Origin: Sinorhizobium meliloti
GTDB taxonomy: Bacteria > Pseudomonadota > Alphaproteobacteria > Rhizobiales > Rhizobiaceae
Direction of reading: 5' to 3'
Length of the DNA: 64,000 nucleotides
Assembly (NCBI RefSeq): GCF_035610345.1
Contig: NZ_CP141212.1
Coordinates: 3,047,501 to 3,111,500 of the forward strand
This document shows positions 48,419 to 59,158 of the stretch, one piece after another. Within the stretch, counting starts at the first letter, position 1. Each line of letters begins with the position of its first letter. Made by a program: the position numbers and the translations under genes. The notes under the pieces are model-generated. The model had not been told where the DNA came from. It searched no databases and saw only the letters and a program-made list of their open reading frames with translations.

Positions 48419-49311
48419 TGAACCTGGTTGCGCTCACCGAGGATACGCGCCTCGTGCAACAGCGCGGAGACGAGCGGCGTGAACGGCTCACGATAGGTGG
48501 CGACCAGGCCGACGGTATGGCGGACGTCCGGATCGACGATCGGAATCATCCGTATGTCCTCATGAAAACCGAATGATTTCGCTACGTTATAAGGCATGAT
48601 GCTCGCCCACCGGCCGGTCCGGACGTGGGAAAAGAGCACGATCATCGAATTCGATTCGAGGGTCGGCTTCGGAACCGCGCCCGCCTCGGCAAAGTGCTGA
48701 TTGATGATGCGCCGGTTCTGCATGTCGGCCGTCAATAGACAAAGCCGAATGTCGCTCACTTCCTTCCAGGTCACGCTTTCGCGATCCGAAAGCGCCGTAC
48801 CGGCGGCCGTAACCAGATGATATTGCTCGATCTGCAGGGGCACGCTCGTCACCCGGCCGAGCGGCTCGTTCTCCAGATAGGTCAGACCGGCATCGATCTC
48901 CAGGTTTTCGAGAAGCGCGAGGATCTGCAGCGAGGTGGTCGAAAGCACCGAGAAGGTGACGTCCGGATGCTTCTCCTGGAAGGGCGCGGTGATGAGCGGC
49001 ACCATGGAGAGCGTCGTCGGCACCGCGGCGAGGCGCATATGCCCCGAAAGACCTTTTCGCGCTGCACGCATCTCCTCGCGCATGGTACGGCTGTCACTGA
49101 CGATCCGCCGTGCCCATTCCAGCACCCGCTGCCCTTCGGGCGTCAGTCCCTGGAAGCGTGATCCGCGATTGACCAGAATAACGCCGAGCTGTTCTTCGAG
49201 CTGCCGGATCGCTGCCGAAAGTGTCGGCTGGGTCACCCCGCACTCCTCCGCCGCCCGGCCGAAATGCCGTTCGCGGGCCAGTGCGAGAAAAAATTCCAGC
49301 TTGTCGATCAT
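48415..49311 (-). CDS. LysR family regulator of the fds operon
   Basis: 298 residues. N-terminal helix-turn-helix (FLALARERHFGRAAEECGVTQ, then PTLSAAIRQLEEQLG, about 5-42), and a C-terminal LysR effector domain from about residue 92. It is the nearest upstream gene, same orientation, 175 bp before fdsG; an adjacent LysR regulator commonly activates fds operons on formate. Start ATG 49311 begins MIDKLEFFLAL, standard for the family. The N-terminal domain is of the CynR/OxyR type. Confidence 0.85.
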   Translation of the reverse strand: MIDKLEFFLALARERHFGRAAEECGVTQPTLSAAIRQLEEQLGVILVNRGSRFQGLTPEGQRVLEWARRIVSDSRTMREEMRAARKGLSGHMRLAAVPTTLSMVPLITAPFQEKHPDVTFSVLSTTSLQILALLENLEIDAGLTYLENEPLGRVTSVPLQIEQYHLVTAAGTALSDRESVTWKEVSDIRLCLLTADMQNRRIINQHFAEAGAVPKPTLESNSMIVLFSHVRTGRWASIMPYNVAKSFGFHEDIRMIPIVDPDVRHTVGLVATYREPFTPLVSALLHEARILGERNQVQ

Positions 49312-49371
49312 ATCCGGATCACTCAGTGCACACGTTTTTGCGCCTCTCCTCGAGTTTGACCCGAGGACTGG

Positions 49372-49398
49372 CCTTCTCCCCGCCAAGCGGGAAGAAGG
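49372..49398. repeat. 12-bp hairpin between SDR and LysR genes
   Basis: CCTTCTCCCCGC/GCGGGAAGAAGG, 11 of 12 pairs with 3-nt loop, followed by GGCGGATGAGGGGC, the flank seen with other mosaic elements here. Lies 33-59 bp past the SDR stop. Confidence 0.5.
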
Positions 49399-49430
49399 TG
49401 CCGGTAGGCGGATGAGGGGCGGACGCGCGC

Positions 49431-50201
49431 TTAAGCGATGAGCTGCCCGCCATTCACCTCCAGGACCTGTCCGGTGATATAGCCCGAAAGCGCGTGTGCG
49501 GCGAGGAAGAGATAGGCCGGCGCGCAATCCTCCGCCGTCCCGAGCCGGCCGAGCGGGATGGTCTTGCGCGTCGCCTCCAGCTTCTCCGGCGTCGAATAGC
49601 GCTCGTGGAAATCCGTCGTGATCGTGCCGGGCGAGACGCAGTTGACACGGATGCCGTCCGGCGCAAGTTCACGCGCCAGCGCCTTCGAATAGGTTGCGAC
49701 GAAAGCTTTGGTGGCAGAGTAGATCGAGGAGCCGGGACTGCCGCCCATGCGCGCCGAGATCGAAACCGTGTTGACGATCGCAGGATGTCTGCCCTTGCGC
49801 AGGAGCGGCAGCATCGTCCGGGTCATCTCGACGACCGAGGTCTGGTTGAGCTGCACGACCGTGCGGTATTGCTCATCGGTGAGATCGGACGCCGGAAAGC
49901 GGCCAACCATCGTGCCGGCATTGTTGACGAGGACATCGACGCTGTCGAAGCGGCTCCTCACCACATCGGCGAGGCTCTCGACGCCTCCGTCGGCAACGAA
50001 ATCCGCCGCCGCGAGGAACGCCCTGCCTTCGGCCGCTGCAAGGTCGAGAAATTCGGGGCGGTCGGCGGCGATCGTCCGCCCCATATGCACAACCACGCGC
50101 GCACCGCAATCGAGGAACTGCCGCACGACCTCGAGGCCGATGCCCCTCCCGCCGCCGGTAACCACCACGTTCATGCCCTGGAACAAGGCCGGATGATACA
50201 T
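49431..50201 (-). CDS. short-chain dehydrogenase/reductase
   Basis: 256 residues, classical SDR. NAD(P)-binding VVTGGGRGIGLEV (about 13-25), NNAG (about 90-93), catalytic Ser in VSISAR (about 143) and Y-x3-K in SIYSATKAF (about 155-163), and C-terminal GYITGQVLEVNGGQLI. Substrate unknown. GGGAGGAAG ribosome site. Divergent from the glycerol regulator gene with 165 bp between, so it may be co-controlled with it, but this is only positional. Confidence 0.88.
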   Translation of the reverse strand: MYHPALFQGMNVVVTGGGRGIGLEVVRQFLDCGARVVVHMGRTIAADRPEFLDLAAAEGRAFLAAADFVADGGVESLADVVRSRFDSVDVLVNNAGTMVGRFPASDLTDEQYRTVVQLNQTSVVEMTRTMLPLLRKGRHPAIVNTVSISARMGGSPGSSIYSATKAFVATYSKALARELAPDGIRVNCVSPGTITTDFHERYSTPEKLEATRKTIPLGRLGTAEDCAPAYLFLAAHALSGYITGQVLEVNGGQLIA

Positions 50202-50321
50202 GCGCTTTCTTCCTCCCGATAACGTCAGACTGGCGTGCCTCCACCGATTACAGCGCAGATCGGGCGCGAGCCGCAACGAAAATCGAACGCGCTGGATATT
50301 TCTAATCTGAAATTGCGCCGC

Positions 50322-50354
50322 TTTCGTTTTTGCATATTATGAAAGAAAACGAAA
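50322..50354. promoter_or_regulatory. inverted repeat upstream of DeoR/GlpR-type gene
   Basis: TTTCGTTTT (50322-50330) and AAAACGAAA (50346-50354), perfect 9-bp arms with a 15-nt spacer that includes a TATTAT sequence. It ends 12 bp before the start codon, so a bound regulator would block its own expression. TTTCG-type half-sites reappear before glpD. Confidence 0.5.
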
Positions 50355-50366
50355 CGCGAGGGGCGG

Positions 50367-51131
50367 ATGTATCTGACCGGACGACAGGCGGAGATTTTGG
50401 AACTGGCGAAAACGGAAGGCCGCGTGCTGGTCGAGGATCTCGCCCAGCGCTTTTCCGTTACGCCGCAGACGATCCGCAAGGACCTGAACGATCTCTGCGA
50501 CGCCAGGGTTTTGAACCGCATTCACGGCGGCGCCATTTTTCCGAGCGGCAAGGAAAACGTCAGATACGAATCCCGCCGCCAGATCGCCGCGGCGGAAAAG
50601 CAGGCGATCGGCCGGGCCGCGGCCGCGCTCATCCCGGACAATTCTTCGCTCTTCATCAATATCGGCACCACGACGGAAGCGGTGGGAGAGGCGCTCCTCG
50701 ACCACCGGGAACTGATGATCATCACCAACAACATCAACGTAGCCAACAGGTTGCGGGTCTTCCCCTCGATCGAGGTGGTGATCGCCGGCGGGGTCGTCCG
50801 CGGCTCCGACGGCGGCATCGTCGGAGAGGCCGCCGTCGACTTCATCAAGCAGTTCAAGGTGGATTTCGCGGTGATCGGCGCCTCGGCGATCGACCCTGAC
50901 GGAGCCCTGCTCGATTTCGATTATCGCGAAGTGAAAGTCGCGCAGGCGATCATCGCCAATGCGCGCCATGTCATCCTCGTTTCGGATTCGACGAAATTCG
51001 AACGCACCGCGCCGGTGCGCATCGGCCATATCTCGCAGGTACAGACATTCATCACCGACCGCTGCATCGTTGAAAACGTTCGGAAAATCTGTGCCGACCA
51101 GGATGTGAGGCTGGTCGAGACCGAGGTGTGA
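50367..51131 (+). CDS. glpR: DeoR/GlpR family transcriptional regulator of glycerol genes
   Basis: 254 residues. N-terminal DeoR helix-turn-helix (RQAEILELAKTEGRVLVEDL and FSVTPQTIRKDLNDL, about residues 6-42, then RIHGGAIF), and a C-terminal phosphosugar-sensing DeoR domain (SLFINIGTTTEAVGEALL, about 90-108; VIGASAIDPDGALLDFDYRE, about 170). It stands immediately upstream of glpD and the ABC importer, so glycerol 3-phosphate is the likely effector. No clear ribosome site beyond GAGGGGCGG. Confidence 0.85.
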   Translation: MYLTGRQAEILELAKTEGRVLVEDLAQRFSVTPQTIRKDLNDLCDARVLNRIHGGAIFPSGKENVRYESRRQIAAAEKQAIGRAAAALIPDNSSLFINIGTTTEAVGEALLDHRELMIITNNINVANRLRVFPSIEVVIAGGVVRGSDGGIVGEAAVDFIKQFKVDFAVIGASAIDPDGALLDFDYREVKVAQAIIANARHVILVSDSTKFERTAPVRIGHISQVQTFITDRCIVENVRKICADQDVRLVETEV

Positions 51132-51171
51132 TCCGTTCTCCGATTCCCGAGCGCGAAGCCCGAACATTCGT

Positions 51172-51213
51172 TTGACATTCGAAATATTTTCGCTTTAACT
51201 GTTTTCACTTTCG
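51172..51213 (+). promoter_or_regulatory. glpD promoter with overlapping direct repeats
   Basis: TTGACA (51172-51177), 17 bp, then TTAACT (51195-51200) make a plausible sigma-70-type promoter. Direct repeats TTTTCGCTTT (51187-51196) and TTTTCACTTT (51202-51211), 15 bp apart, overlap the -10 and start region, as expected for a DeoR-family repressor site. Confidence 0.55.
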
Positions 51214-51259
51214 CGATTGCACAAAATTTGTGTCGCGGAGCGTGGAGGGGAAAACAAGA

Positions 51260-52771
51260 GTGTCAGAGCAGACGATATTCGACGTCTTCGTCATAGGCGG
51301 CGGCATCAACGGATGCGGCATCGCGCGTGATGCGGCTGGCCGCGGATATTCCGTCGCGCTTGCGGAGATGAGCGATTTCGCCTCCGGAACATCCTCAGGC
51401 TCGACCAAGCTCATCCATGGCGGCTTGCGCTATCTCGAACATTATGAATTCCGCCTGGTGCGCGAAGCCCTGATGGAGCGCGAAGTCCTCTGGGCGATGG
51501 CGCCGCACGTTATCTGGCCGATGCGCTTCGTGCTGCCCTTCCACAAGGGTGGTCCGCGGCCGGCCTGGCTGATCCGCCTCGGCCTCTTTCTTTACGATCA
51601 CATAGGCGGCCGCAAGCTTCTGCCGGCGACGAAGACGCTCGACATGACGCGCGATCCCGCAGGCGCACCGCTGAAGCGCCTCTTCACCAAAGCATTCGAA
51701 TATTCGGACGGCTGGGTCGACGATGCTCGCCTCGTGGTGCTGAACGCGCGCGACGCCGCCGACCGCGGCGCCAGGATCATGGCGCGCACCCGCGTCGTCT
51801 CGGCGCGCCGTGAGAGCGGCCGTTGGGCGATCGAAATCGAGAATACGGCGACAGGCGCGCGCGAGACGATACGCGCCCGCATGCTCGTCAATGCCGCGGG
51901 CCCCTGGGTCGACCGGGTTCTCTCCGAGACGGTCGGCAACAACGACGTCCGCAACGTCCGCCTGGTCCAGGGCAGCCATATCGTCGTTAAGAAGAAGTTC
52001 GACGATCCGCGCGCCTATTTCTTCCAGAACCCGGACGGGCGGATCATGTTCGCCATTCCTTACCAGGACGAGTTCACGCTGATCGGAACCACCGATCGCG
52101 ATTTCACCGGCAATCCGGCTGACGTGCGCATCAGCGATGCAGAGATCGATTATCTCTGCAAAGCGGCGAGCGAATATTTCAGCGACCCGGTCGGCAGAGG
52201 GGATATCGTGTGGACCTATTCCGCCGTGCGCCCCCTTTTCGATGACGGCGCGAGCAAGGCGCAGGAGGCGACCCGCGACTATGTGCTGCGCGTCGAGAAC
52301 GGCGATGCACCCCTGCTCAACGTCTTCGGCGGCAAGCTCACCACCTACAGGCGGCTTGCGGAATCGGCGCTCGAGAAGATCGGCGAGACCATCGGGGAAA
52401 AGGGCAGGAAGTGGACGGCCGGCTCGCAGCTTCCGGGGGGCGATTTTCCGACTGGCGGCTATGACGACGAGGTCGCGAAGCTCAAGACGCGCTATCCTTT
52501 CCTGGCCGCCTCCCACGCCCGCCGGCTGGTACGGCTCTACGGCACGCGGGCGGCGCAGCTTCTCGGCAATGCCGCGAGCGAGGCCGACCTCGGAAAGCAC
52601 TTCGGGGCGGATCTCTATGCGGCGGAAGTGGATTGGCTGATCGGTCAGGAATGGGCATTGCGCGCGGAGGACGTGCTTTGGCGCCGCACGAAACTGGGAC
52701 TGAAGTTTTCGCGGGCGCAAACCGCGGAACTGGAGGAATATATGCGGGGCGCGGTCAACGCGGCCGCCTGA
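51260..52771 (+). CDS. glpD: aerobic glycerol-3-phosphate dehydrogenase
   Basis: 503 residues. Membrane-associated FAD enzyme oxidising sn-glycerol 3-phosphate to dihydroxyacetone phosphate and reducing quinone. FAD motif FVIGGGINGCGIARDAAGRG (about 9-28); GlpD blocks GTSSGSTKLIHGGLRYLE (about 43-60) and LIGTTDRDFTG (about 276); C-terminal GlpD domain from about 390. Start chosen at GTG 51260, with GGAGGGG 9 nt upstream. First structural gene of the glp operon. Confidence 0.95.
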   Translation: MSEQTIFDVFVIGGGINGCGIARDAAGRGYSVALAEMSDFASGTSSGSTKLIHGGLRYLEHYEFRLVREALMEREVLWAMAPHVIWPMRFVLPFHKGGPRPAWLIRLGLFLYDHIGGRKLLPATKTLDMTRDPAGAPLKRLFTKAFEYSDGWVDDARLVVLNARDAADRGARIMARTRVVSARRESGRWAIEIENTATGARETIRARMLVNAAGPWVDRVLSETVGNNDVRNVRLVQGSHIVVKKKFDDPRAYFFQNPDGRIMFAIPYQDEFTLIGTTDRDFTGNPADVRISDAEIDYLCKAASEYFSDPVGRGDIVWTYSAVRPLFDDGASKAQEATRDYVLRVENGDAPLLNVFGGKLTTYRRLAESALEKIGETIGEKGRKWTAGSQLPGGDFPTGGYDDEVAKLKTRYPFLAASHARRLVRLYGTRAAQLLGNAASEADLGKHFGADLYAAEVDWLIGQEWALRAEDVLWRRTKLGLKFSRAQTAELEEYMRGAVNAAA

Positions 52772-52809
52772 GGTACCACGGCCGAACTGCCGTTGGGGTG
52801 GAGAATTCA

Positions 52810-53880
52810 ATGCTTGAAATGAAGAAGATATCCAAGGTCGTGGGTGGAGAGACGCACATCCACCCGACCGACCTTGTGCTGGAGAGGGGGTCGCTCAATG
52901 TGCTGCTCGGCCCGACGCTCTCCGGCAAGACGTCGCTGATGCGGCTGATGGCCGGTCTCGACAAGCCCGCCTCCGGTTCGATCCATCTCGACGGTGCCGA
53001 CGTGACCGGCGTTCCCGTGCAGAAACGCTCGGTCGCCATGGTCTATCAGCAGTTCATCAACTATCCGGCGATGACGGTCTACGAGAACATCGCCTCGCCG
53101 ATGCGGATCAAGCGCGCCGACAGCGCCGCCGTCGACCGCGAAGTGCGAAAGGCGGCGGAACTCCTGAAGCTCACGCCCTATCTCGACCGCACGCCTCTCA
53201 ACCTGTCCGGCGGTCAGCAGCAACGCACCGCGCTCGCCCGCGCCATCGTCAAGAATGCCGATCTGGTGCTGCTCGACGAGCCGCTTGCCAATCTCGACTA
53301 CAAGCTGCGGGAGGAATTGCGCGAGGAACTGCCGAAGATCTTCGCCGCATCCGGCGCGATCTTCGTCTACGCCACGACAGAGCCGTCGGAAGCGCTTCTG
53401 CTCGGCGGCAACACCGCCACACTGAGCAAGGGAAGGATCACCCAGTTCGGCCGCACCATCGATGTCTATCGCCGCCCGGTCGACATCGTCACGGCACGCA
53501 CATTCGCCGATCCGCCGCTGAACACCATCGGCCTCGTGAAGGCGGGAACGCATTTTGCGCTCGAAGGCAAACCGGTGCTTCCCGTTCCCGCACATCTTCG
53601 TTCCCTCGGGGATGGCCCCTGCACGGTGGCCTTTCAGCCGCACCATCTTTCTTTCGGCCAGCCGAACGGCAGCGACGAACCGCTGACGGTCAAGACGGCG
53701 ATCTCGGAAATCACCGGGTCCGAAAGCTTCATTCACGTCGCCTTCGCGGGCGCACGCTGGGTCATGCTCGCACCCGGCATTCACGAGATCGAACCGGACG
53801 CAACGCTCAATGTCTTCGTCGACACACGCCACCTTATGGCCTTCGGGCCGGACGGCAGGGCGGTCGGCGGGACGGCCTGA
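52810..53880 (+). CDS. glpS: glycerol ABC transporter ATP-binding protein GlpS
   Basis: 356 residues, MalK/UgpC-like with C-terminal TOBE region from about 285. Walker A GPTLSGKTS (about 35-43), signature LSGGQ intact (132-136), Walker B LVLLDEP. At the switch loop the usual H is replaced: the sequence is ATTEPSE with Thr190 where GlpT has VTHDQ. It therefore probably pairs with GlpT to give one normal and one degenerate ATP site. glpSTPQV-type systems import glycerol in Rhizobium leguminosarum, as I recall. Start ATG 52810 has GGAG upstream. Confidence 0.9.
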   Translation: MLEMKKISKVVGGETHIHPTDLVLERGSLNVLLGPTLSGKTSLMRLMAGLDKPASGSIHLDGADVTGVPVQKRSVAMVYQQFINYPAMTVYENIASPMRIKRADSAAVDREVRKAAELLKLTPYLDRTPLNLSGGQQQRTALARAIVKNADLVLLDEPLANLDYKLREELREELPKIFAASGAIFVYATTEPSEALLLGGNTATLSKGRITQFGRTIDVYRRPVDIVTARTFADPPLNTIGLVKAGTHFALEGKPVLPVPAHLRSLGDGPCTVAFQPHHLSFGQPNGSDEPLTVKTAISEITGSESFIHVAFAGARWVMLAPGIHEIEPDATLNVFVDTRHLMAFGPDGRAVGGTA

Positions 53881-53904
53881 GGAAAGGGCGTCGGGGAGGA
53901 AACC

Positions 53905-54975
<1,071 letters not shown>

Positions 54976-54976
54976 T

Positions 54977-55843
<867 letters not shown>

Positions 55844-55863
55844 GAAAGGTGGGAGGAGACATC

Positions 55864-56688
55864 ATGATGACCAACAAGCAACCACTTTCGCAGCGCCTCT
55901 CCTGGCTGGTGCCGACGATCTACATCGTCTTCCTGCTCCTGCCGATCTACTGGCTCGTCAATATGAGCTTCAAGGAGACGAGCGAGATCCTCAGCACCTT
56001 CTCGCTGTGGCCGCAGAATCCGACGCTTCGGAACTATGCGGTGATCTTTACCGATCCCTCCTGGTACAACGGCTACATCAACTCGATCACCTATGTCGTC
56101 CTGAACACGCTGATCTCGGTGACGGTGGCGCTGCCGGCAGCCTACGCCTTTTCGCGCTACCGCTTCCTCGGCGACAAGCACCTGTTCTTCTGGCTGCTCA
56201 CCAACCGGATGGCGCCGCCGGCGGTTTTCGCGCTGCCCTTCTTCCAGCTCTATTCCGCCTTCGGTCTCATCGACACGCACATCGCGGTGGCGATCGCGCA
56301 TTGCCTGTTCAACGTGCCGCTCGCCGTCTGGATTTTGGAAGGCTTCATGTCCGGCGTGCCGAAGGAGATCGACGAGACCGCCTATATCGACGGCTACTCC
56401 TTCCCGCGTTTCTTCGTGAAGATCTTCGTGCCCCTGATCGCGTCCGGCATCGGCGTGGCCGCCTTCTTCTGCTTCATGTTCTCGTGGGTCGAGCTGCTGA
56501 TCGCCCGCACCCTGACGACGACCGACGCCAAGCCGATCGCCGCGACGATGACACGCACGGTCTCCGCCTCCGGTCTCGACTGGGGCGTGCTCGCCGCCGC
56601 CGGCGTGCTGACGATCATCCCCGGCGCGCTCGTCATCTATTTCGTTCGCAACTACATCGCCAAGGGCTTTGCCCTGGGGAGGGTCTGA
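55864..56688 (+). CDS. glpQ: glycerol ABC transporter permease GlpQ
   Basis: 274 residues, MalG/UgpE-type permease with about six spans. Coupling loop ETAYIDGYSFPRFFVKIFVP (about 175-194). Start ATG 55864 (or 55867) follows GGAGGAG. Its stop overlaps the start of the DUF2160 gene (TGATG). Not the phosphodiesterase that shares the name glpQ in enterics. Confidence 0.92.
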   Translation: MMTNKQPLSQRLSWLVPTIYIVFLLLPIYWLVNMSFKETSEILSTFSLWPQNPTLRNYAVIFTDPSWYNGYINSITYVVLNTLISVTVALPAAYAFSRYRFLGDKHLFFWLLTNRMAPPAVFALPFFQLYSAFGLIDTHIAVAIAHCLFNVPLAVWILEGFMSGVPKEIDETAYIDGYSFPRFFVKIFVPLIASGIGVAAFFCFMFSWVELLIARTLTTTDAKPIAATMTRTVSASGLDWGVLAAAGVLTIIPGALVIYFVRNYIAKGFALGRV

Positions 56689-57107
56689 TGGCAACCATCG
56701 CCACTCGCAAGAACCGCTGGCCCGTCGCGCTTGCCGCCGTGCTCGTCGTCTATCTCACCGCGGCCGGCCTGCTTTTTTCCGTTCTGCCGGCCAAGGACGG
56801 CAAGACCGACTGGTTTGCCCCGCTGATCCCCGGCGGCTGGATGGCCTGGTCTTTCCCTACCGCCATGTTCTTTCTGACGATCTTCGCGCTCCTGTCGCTG
56901 ATGGCCGTCTGGGAATATGCCCGGCCGGGCGGAAACCCGCGCGTCGGCATCCTGCGCTTCGAGACGACCCGCGGCGACCGGCTCTTCGTGTCGCTGCTCG
57001 GAAGCGCATTCATTCACCTCGCCTGGCTGGGGCTGGTCGGCGCAAATCTCTGGTGGGCGGTCGCCCTGTCGGTGATCTATGCGGTCGGCGTCTTCCGCTA
57101 CGTCTGA
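56688..57107 (+). CDS. DUF2160-type small membrane protein of the glp operon
   Basis: 139 residues, four likely membrane spans (about 11-30, 48-70, 98-118, 120-137). Recognised as the DUF2160 family that accompanies this class of glycerol importer. Start overlaps the glpQ stop, so it is coupled to the permease. A role as an accessory transporter subunit is inferred from position; nothing biochemical is known to me. Confidence 0.75.
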   Translation: MATIATRKNRWPVALAAVLVVYLTAAGLLFSVLPAKDGKTDWFAPLIPGGWMAWSFPTAMFFLTIFALLSLMAVWEYARPGGNPRVGILRFETTRGDRLFVSLLGSAFIHLAWLGLVGANLWWAVALSVIYAVGVFRYV

Positions 57108-57118
57108 GGAACCAAACG

Positions 57119-57143
57119 AAGGGCGCTCACCGCGGGCGCCCTT
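57119..57143 (+). promoter_or_regulatory. intercistronic hairpin before the binding-protein gene
   Basis: AAGGGCGC/GCGCCCTT, a perfect 8-bp stem with 9-nt loop, between the DUF2160 and binding-protein genes. Without a T-tract it more likely stabilises or processes mRNA than terminates it, which would allow excess binding protein. Confidence 0.45.
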
Positions 57144-57188
57144 TGAAACTGCAAGTGAACGCAATCGCAAAACCCAAGGGAGGATTTA

Positions 57189-58913
57189 ATGCGAAGGCAC
57201 CTTTTGACAACGACGGCGGCTATGCTGCTGGCATTTACCGGCTCGGCATTTGCCGGGATGGACGAGGCAAAGCAGTTCCTGGACAAGGAAGTCGGCGACA
57301 TGTCCTCGCTCGACCGCGCCGCCCAGGAAGCGGAAATGCAATGGTTCGTCGATGCGGCAAAGCCTTTTGCCGGCATGGAGATCAAGGTCGTTTCCGAAAC
57401 GATCACCACGCATGAATACGAATCGAAGGTGCTCGCACCGGCCTTTACCGCGATCACCGGCATCAAGATCACCCATGACCTGATCGGCGAAGGCGACGTG
57501 GTCGAAAAACTGCAGACGCAGATGCAGTCGGGCGAGAACGTCTATGACGCCTATATCAACGACTCTGACCTGATCGGCACGCACTGGCGCTACCAGCAGG
57601 CCCGCAGCCTGACCGACTTCATGGCGAACGAGGGCAAGGATGTCACCAACCCCAACCTCGACATAGACGACTTCATCGGCAAATCCTTCACGACCGCGCC
57701 GGACGGCAAGCTCTACCAGCTTCCCGATCAGCAGTTCGCGAACCTCTATTGGTTCCGCTACGACTGGTTCAACGACGAGAAGAACAAGGCGGACTTCAAG
57801 GCCAAGTACGGCTACGAACTCGGCGTTCCGGTCAACTGGTCGGCCTATGAGGACATCGCCGAGTTCTTCACCGGGCGCGAGATCGACGGCAAGAAGGTCT
57901 ATGGCCACATGGACTACGGCAAGAAGGACCCGTCGCTGGGCTGGCGCTTCACCGATGCCTGGCTGTCGATGGCCGGCAACGGCGACAAGGGCATCCCGAA
58001 CGGCAAGCCGGTCGACGAGTGGGGCATCAAGGTCGACGAAAACTCGCGGCCCGTCGGATCCTGCGTCGCGCGCGGCGGCGACACCAACGGCCCGGCCTCG
58101 GTCTATGCCATCCAGAAATATCTCGACTGGATGAAGGCCTATGCGCCGGCTGCTGCCCAGGGCATGACCTTCTCGGAATCCGGTCCGGTACCATCGCAGG
58201 GCGAGATCGCCCAGCAGATGTTCACCTATACGGCCTTCACCGCCGATTTCGTGAAGGAAGGCCTGCCGGTCGTGAACGAGGACGGCACACCGAAGTGGCG
58301 TTTTGCCCCGAGCCCGCACGGCGTCTACTGGAAGGACGGCATGAAGCTCGGCTACCAGGACGCCGGGTCCTGGACGCTGCTGAAGTCGACGCCGGACGAT
58401 CGCGCCAAGGCCGCCTGGCTCTATGCGCAGTTCGTGACGTCGAAGACGGTGGACGTTAAGAAGAGCCATGTCGGCCTGACCTTCATCCGCCAGTCGACGC
58501 TCGACCATCAGAGCTTCACCGACCGCGCCCCGAAGCTCGGCGGCCTGATCGAGTTCTACCGTTCACCGGCCCGCCTGCAGTGGTCGCCGACCGGAACGAA
58601 CGTGCCCGACTATCCGAAGCTGGCACAGCTCTGGTGGCAGGCGATCGGCGACGCTTCCTCCGGCGCGAAAACCGCCCAGGAAGCCATGGACTCGCTCTGC
58701 GCCGAGCAGGAAAAGGTGCTGCAGCGCCTGGAACGTGCCGGCGTCCAGGGCGACATCGGTCCGAAGCTCGCCGAAGAGCACGATCTGGAATACTGGAACG
58801 CCGAAGCCGTGAAGGCCGGCAACCTTGCACCGCAGCTCAAGATCGAGAACGAGAAGGAAAAGCCGACCACCGTCAACTACGACGAGCTGGTCAAGAGCTG
58901 GCAGACGAACTGA
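57189..58913 (+). CDS. glpV: glycerol ABC transporter substrate-binding protein GlpV
   Basis: 574 residues, long for this class. Signal peptide residues 1 to about 22 (GSAFA-G). Type I extracellular solute-binding fold: VVSETITTHEYESKVLAPAF near 67, then YDAYINDSD (about 120). The final residues KPTTVNYDELVKSWQTN are family-typical. A GGGAGGA ribosome site 5 nt upstream. Last gene of the operon, followed by a strong terminator. Confidence 0.92.
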   Translation: MRRHLLTTTAAMLLAFTGSAFAGMDEAKQFLDKEVGDMSSLDRAAQEAEMQWFVDAAKPFAGMEIKVVSETITTHEYESKVLAPAFTAITGIKITHDLIGEGDVVEKLQTQMQSGENVYDAYINDSDLIGTHWRYQQARSLTDFMANEGKDVTNPNLDIDDFIGKSFTTAPDGKLYQLPDQQFANLYWFRYDWFNDEKNKADFKAKYGYELGVPVNWSAYEDIAEFFTGREIDGKKVYGHMDYGKKDPSLGWRFTDAWLSMAGNGDKGIPNGKPVDEWGIKVDENSRPVGSCVARGGDTNGPASVYAIQKYLDWMKAYAPAAAQGMTFSESGPVPSQGEIAQQMFTYTAFTADFVKEGLPVVNEDGTPKWRFAPSPHGVYWKDGMKLGYQDAGSWTLLKSTPDDRAKAAWLYAQFVTSKTVDVKKSHVGLTFIRQSTLDHQSFTDRAPKLGGLIEFYRSPARLQWSPTGTNVPDYPKLAQLWWQAIGDASSGAKTAQEAMDSLCAEQEKVLQRLERAGVQGDIGPKLAEEHDLEYWNAEAVKAGNLAPQLKIENEKEKPTTVNYDELVKSWQTN

Positions 58914-58964
58914 TCGATAGACGCTGCCCGATCCGTCGGCGGCGTTGTTAAAAGGAGATGCGGC

Positions 58965-58993
58965 ACCGGGGCTGGAAACGGCCCCGGTTTTTT
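58965..58993 (+). terminator. intrinsic terminator of the glp operon
   Basis: Perfect 8-bp stem ACCGGGGC/GCCCCGGT (58965-58972 and 58981-58988), 8-nt loop, followed by TTTTTT. 52 bp past the glpV stop. Confidence 0.9.
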
Positions 58994-59158
58994 CGTTTCG
59001 TATGAGGGTGCCACCCCGCGCTCACCGCAGCATTACCGCCCGCCAGACGAAAACTGTTTCCCCTATTTCGGTAAGGCAGCGCCTCATCGTCGCTGACATT
59101 ATTTGCCACCTTCTTCGTAAGAAGCGGATGACATGCAAAGGTATTGGAGGAGATTACC

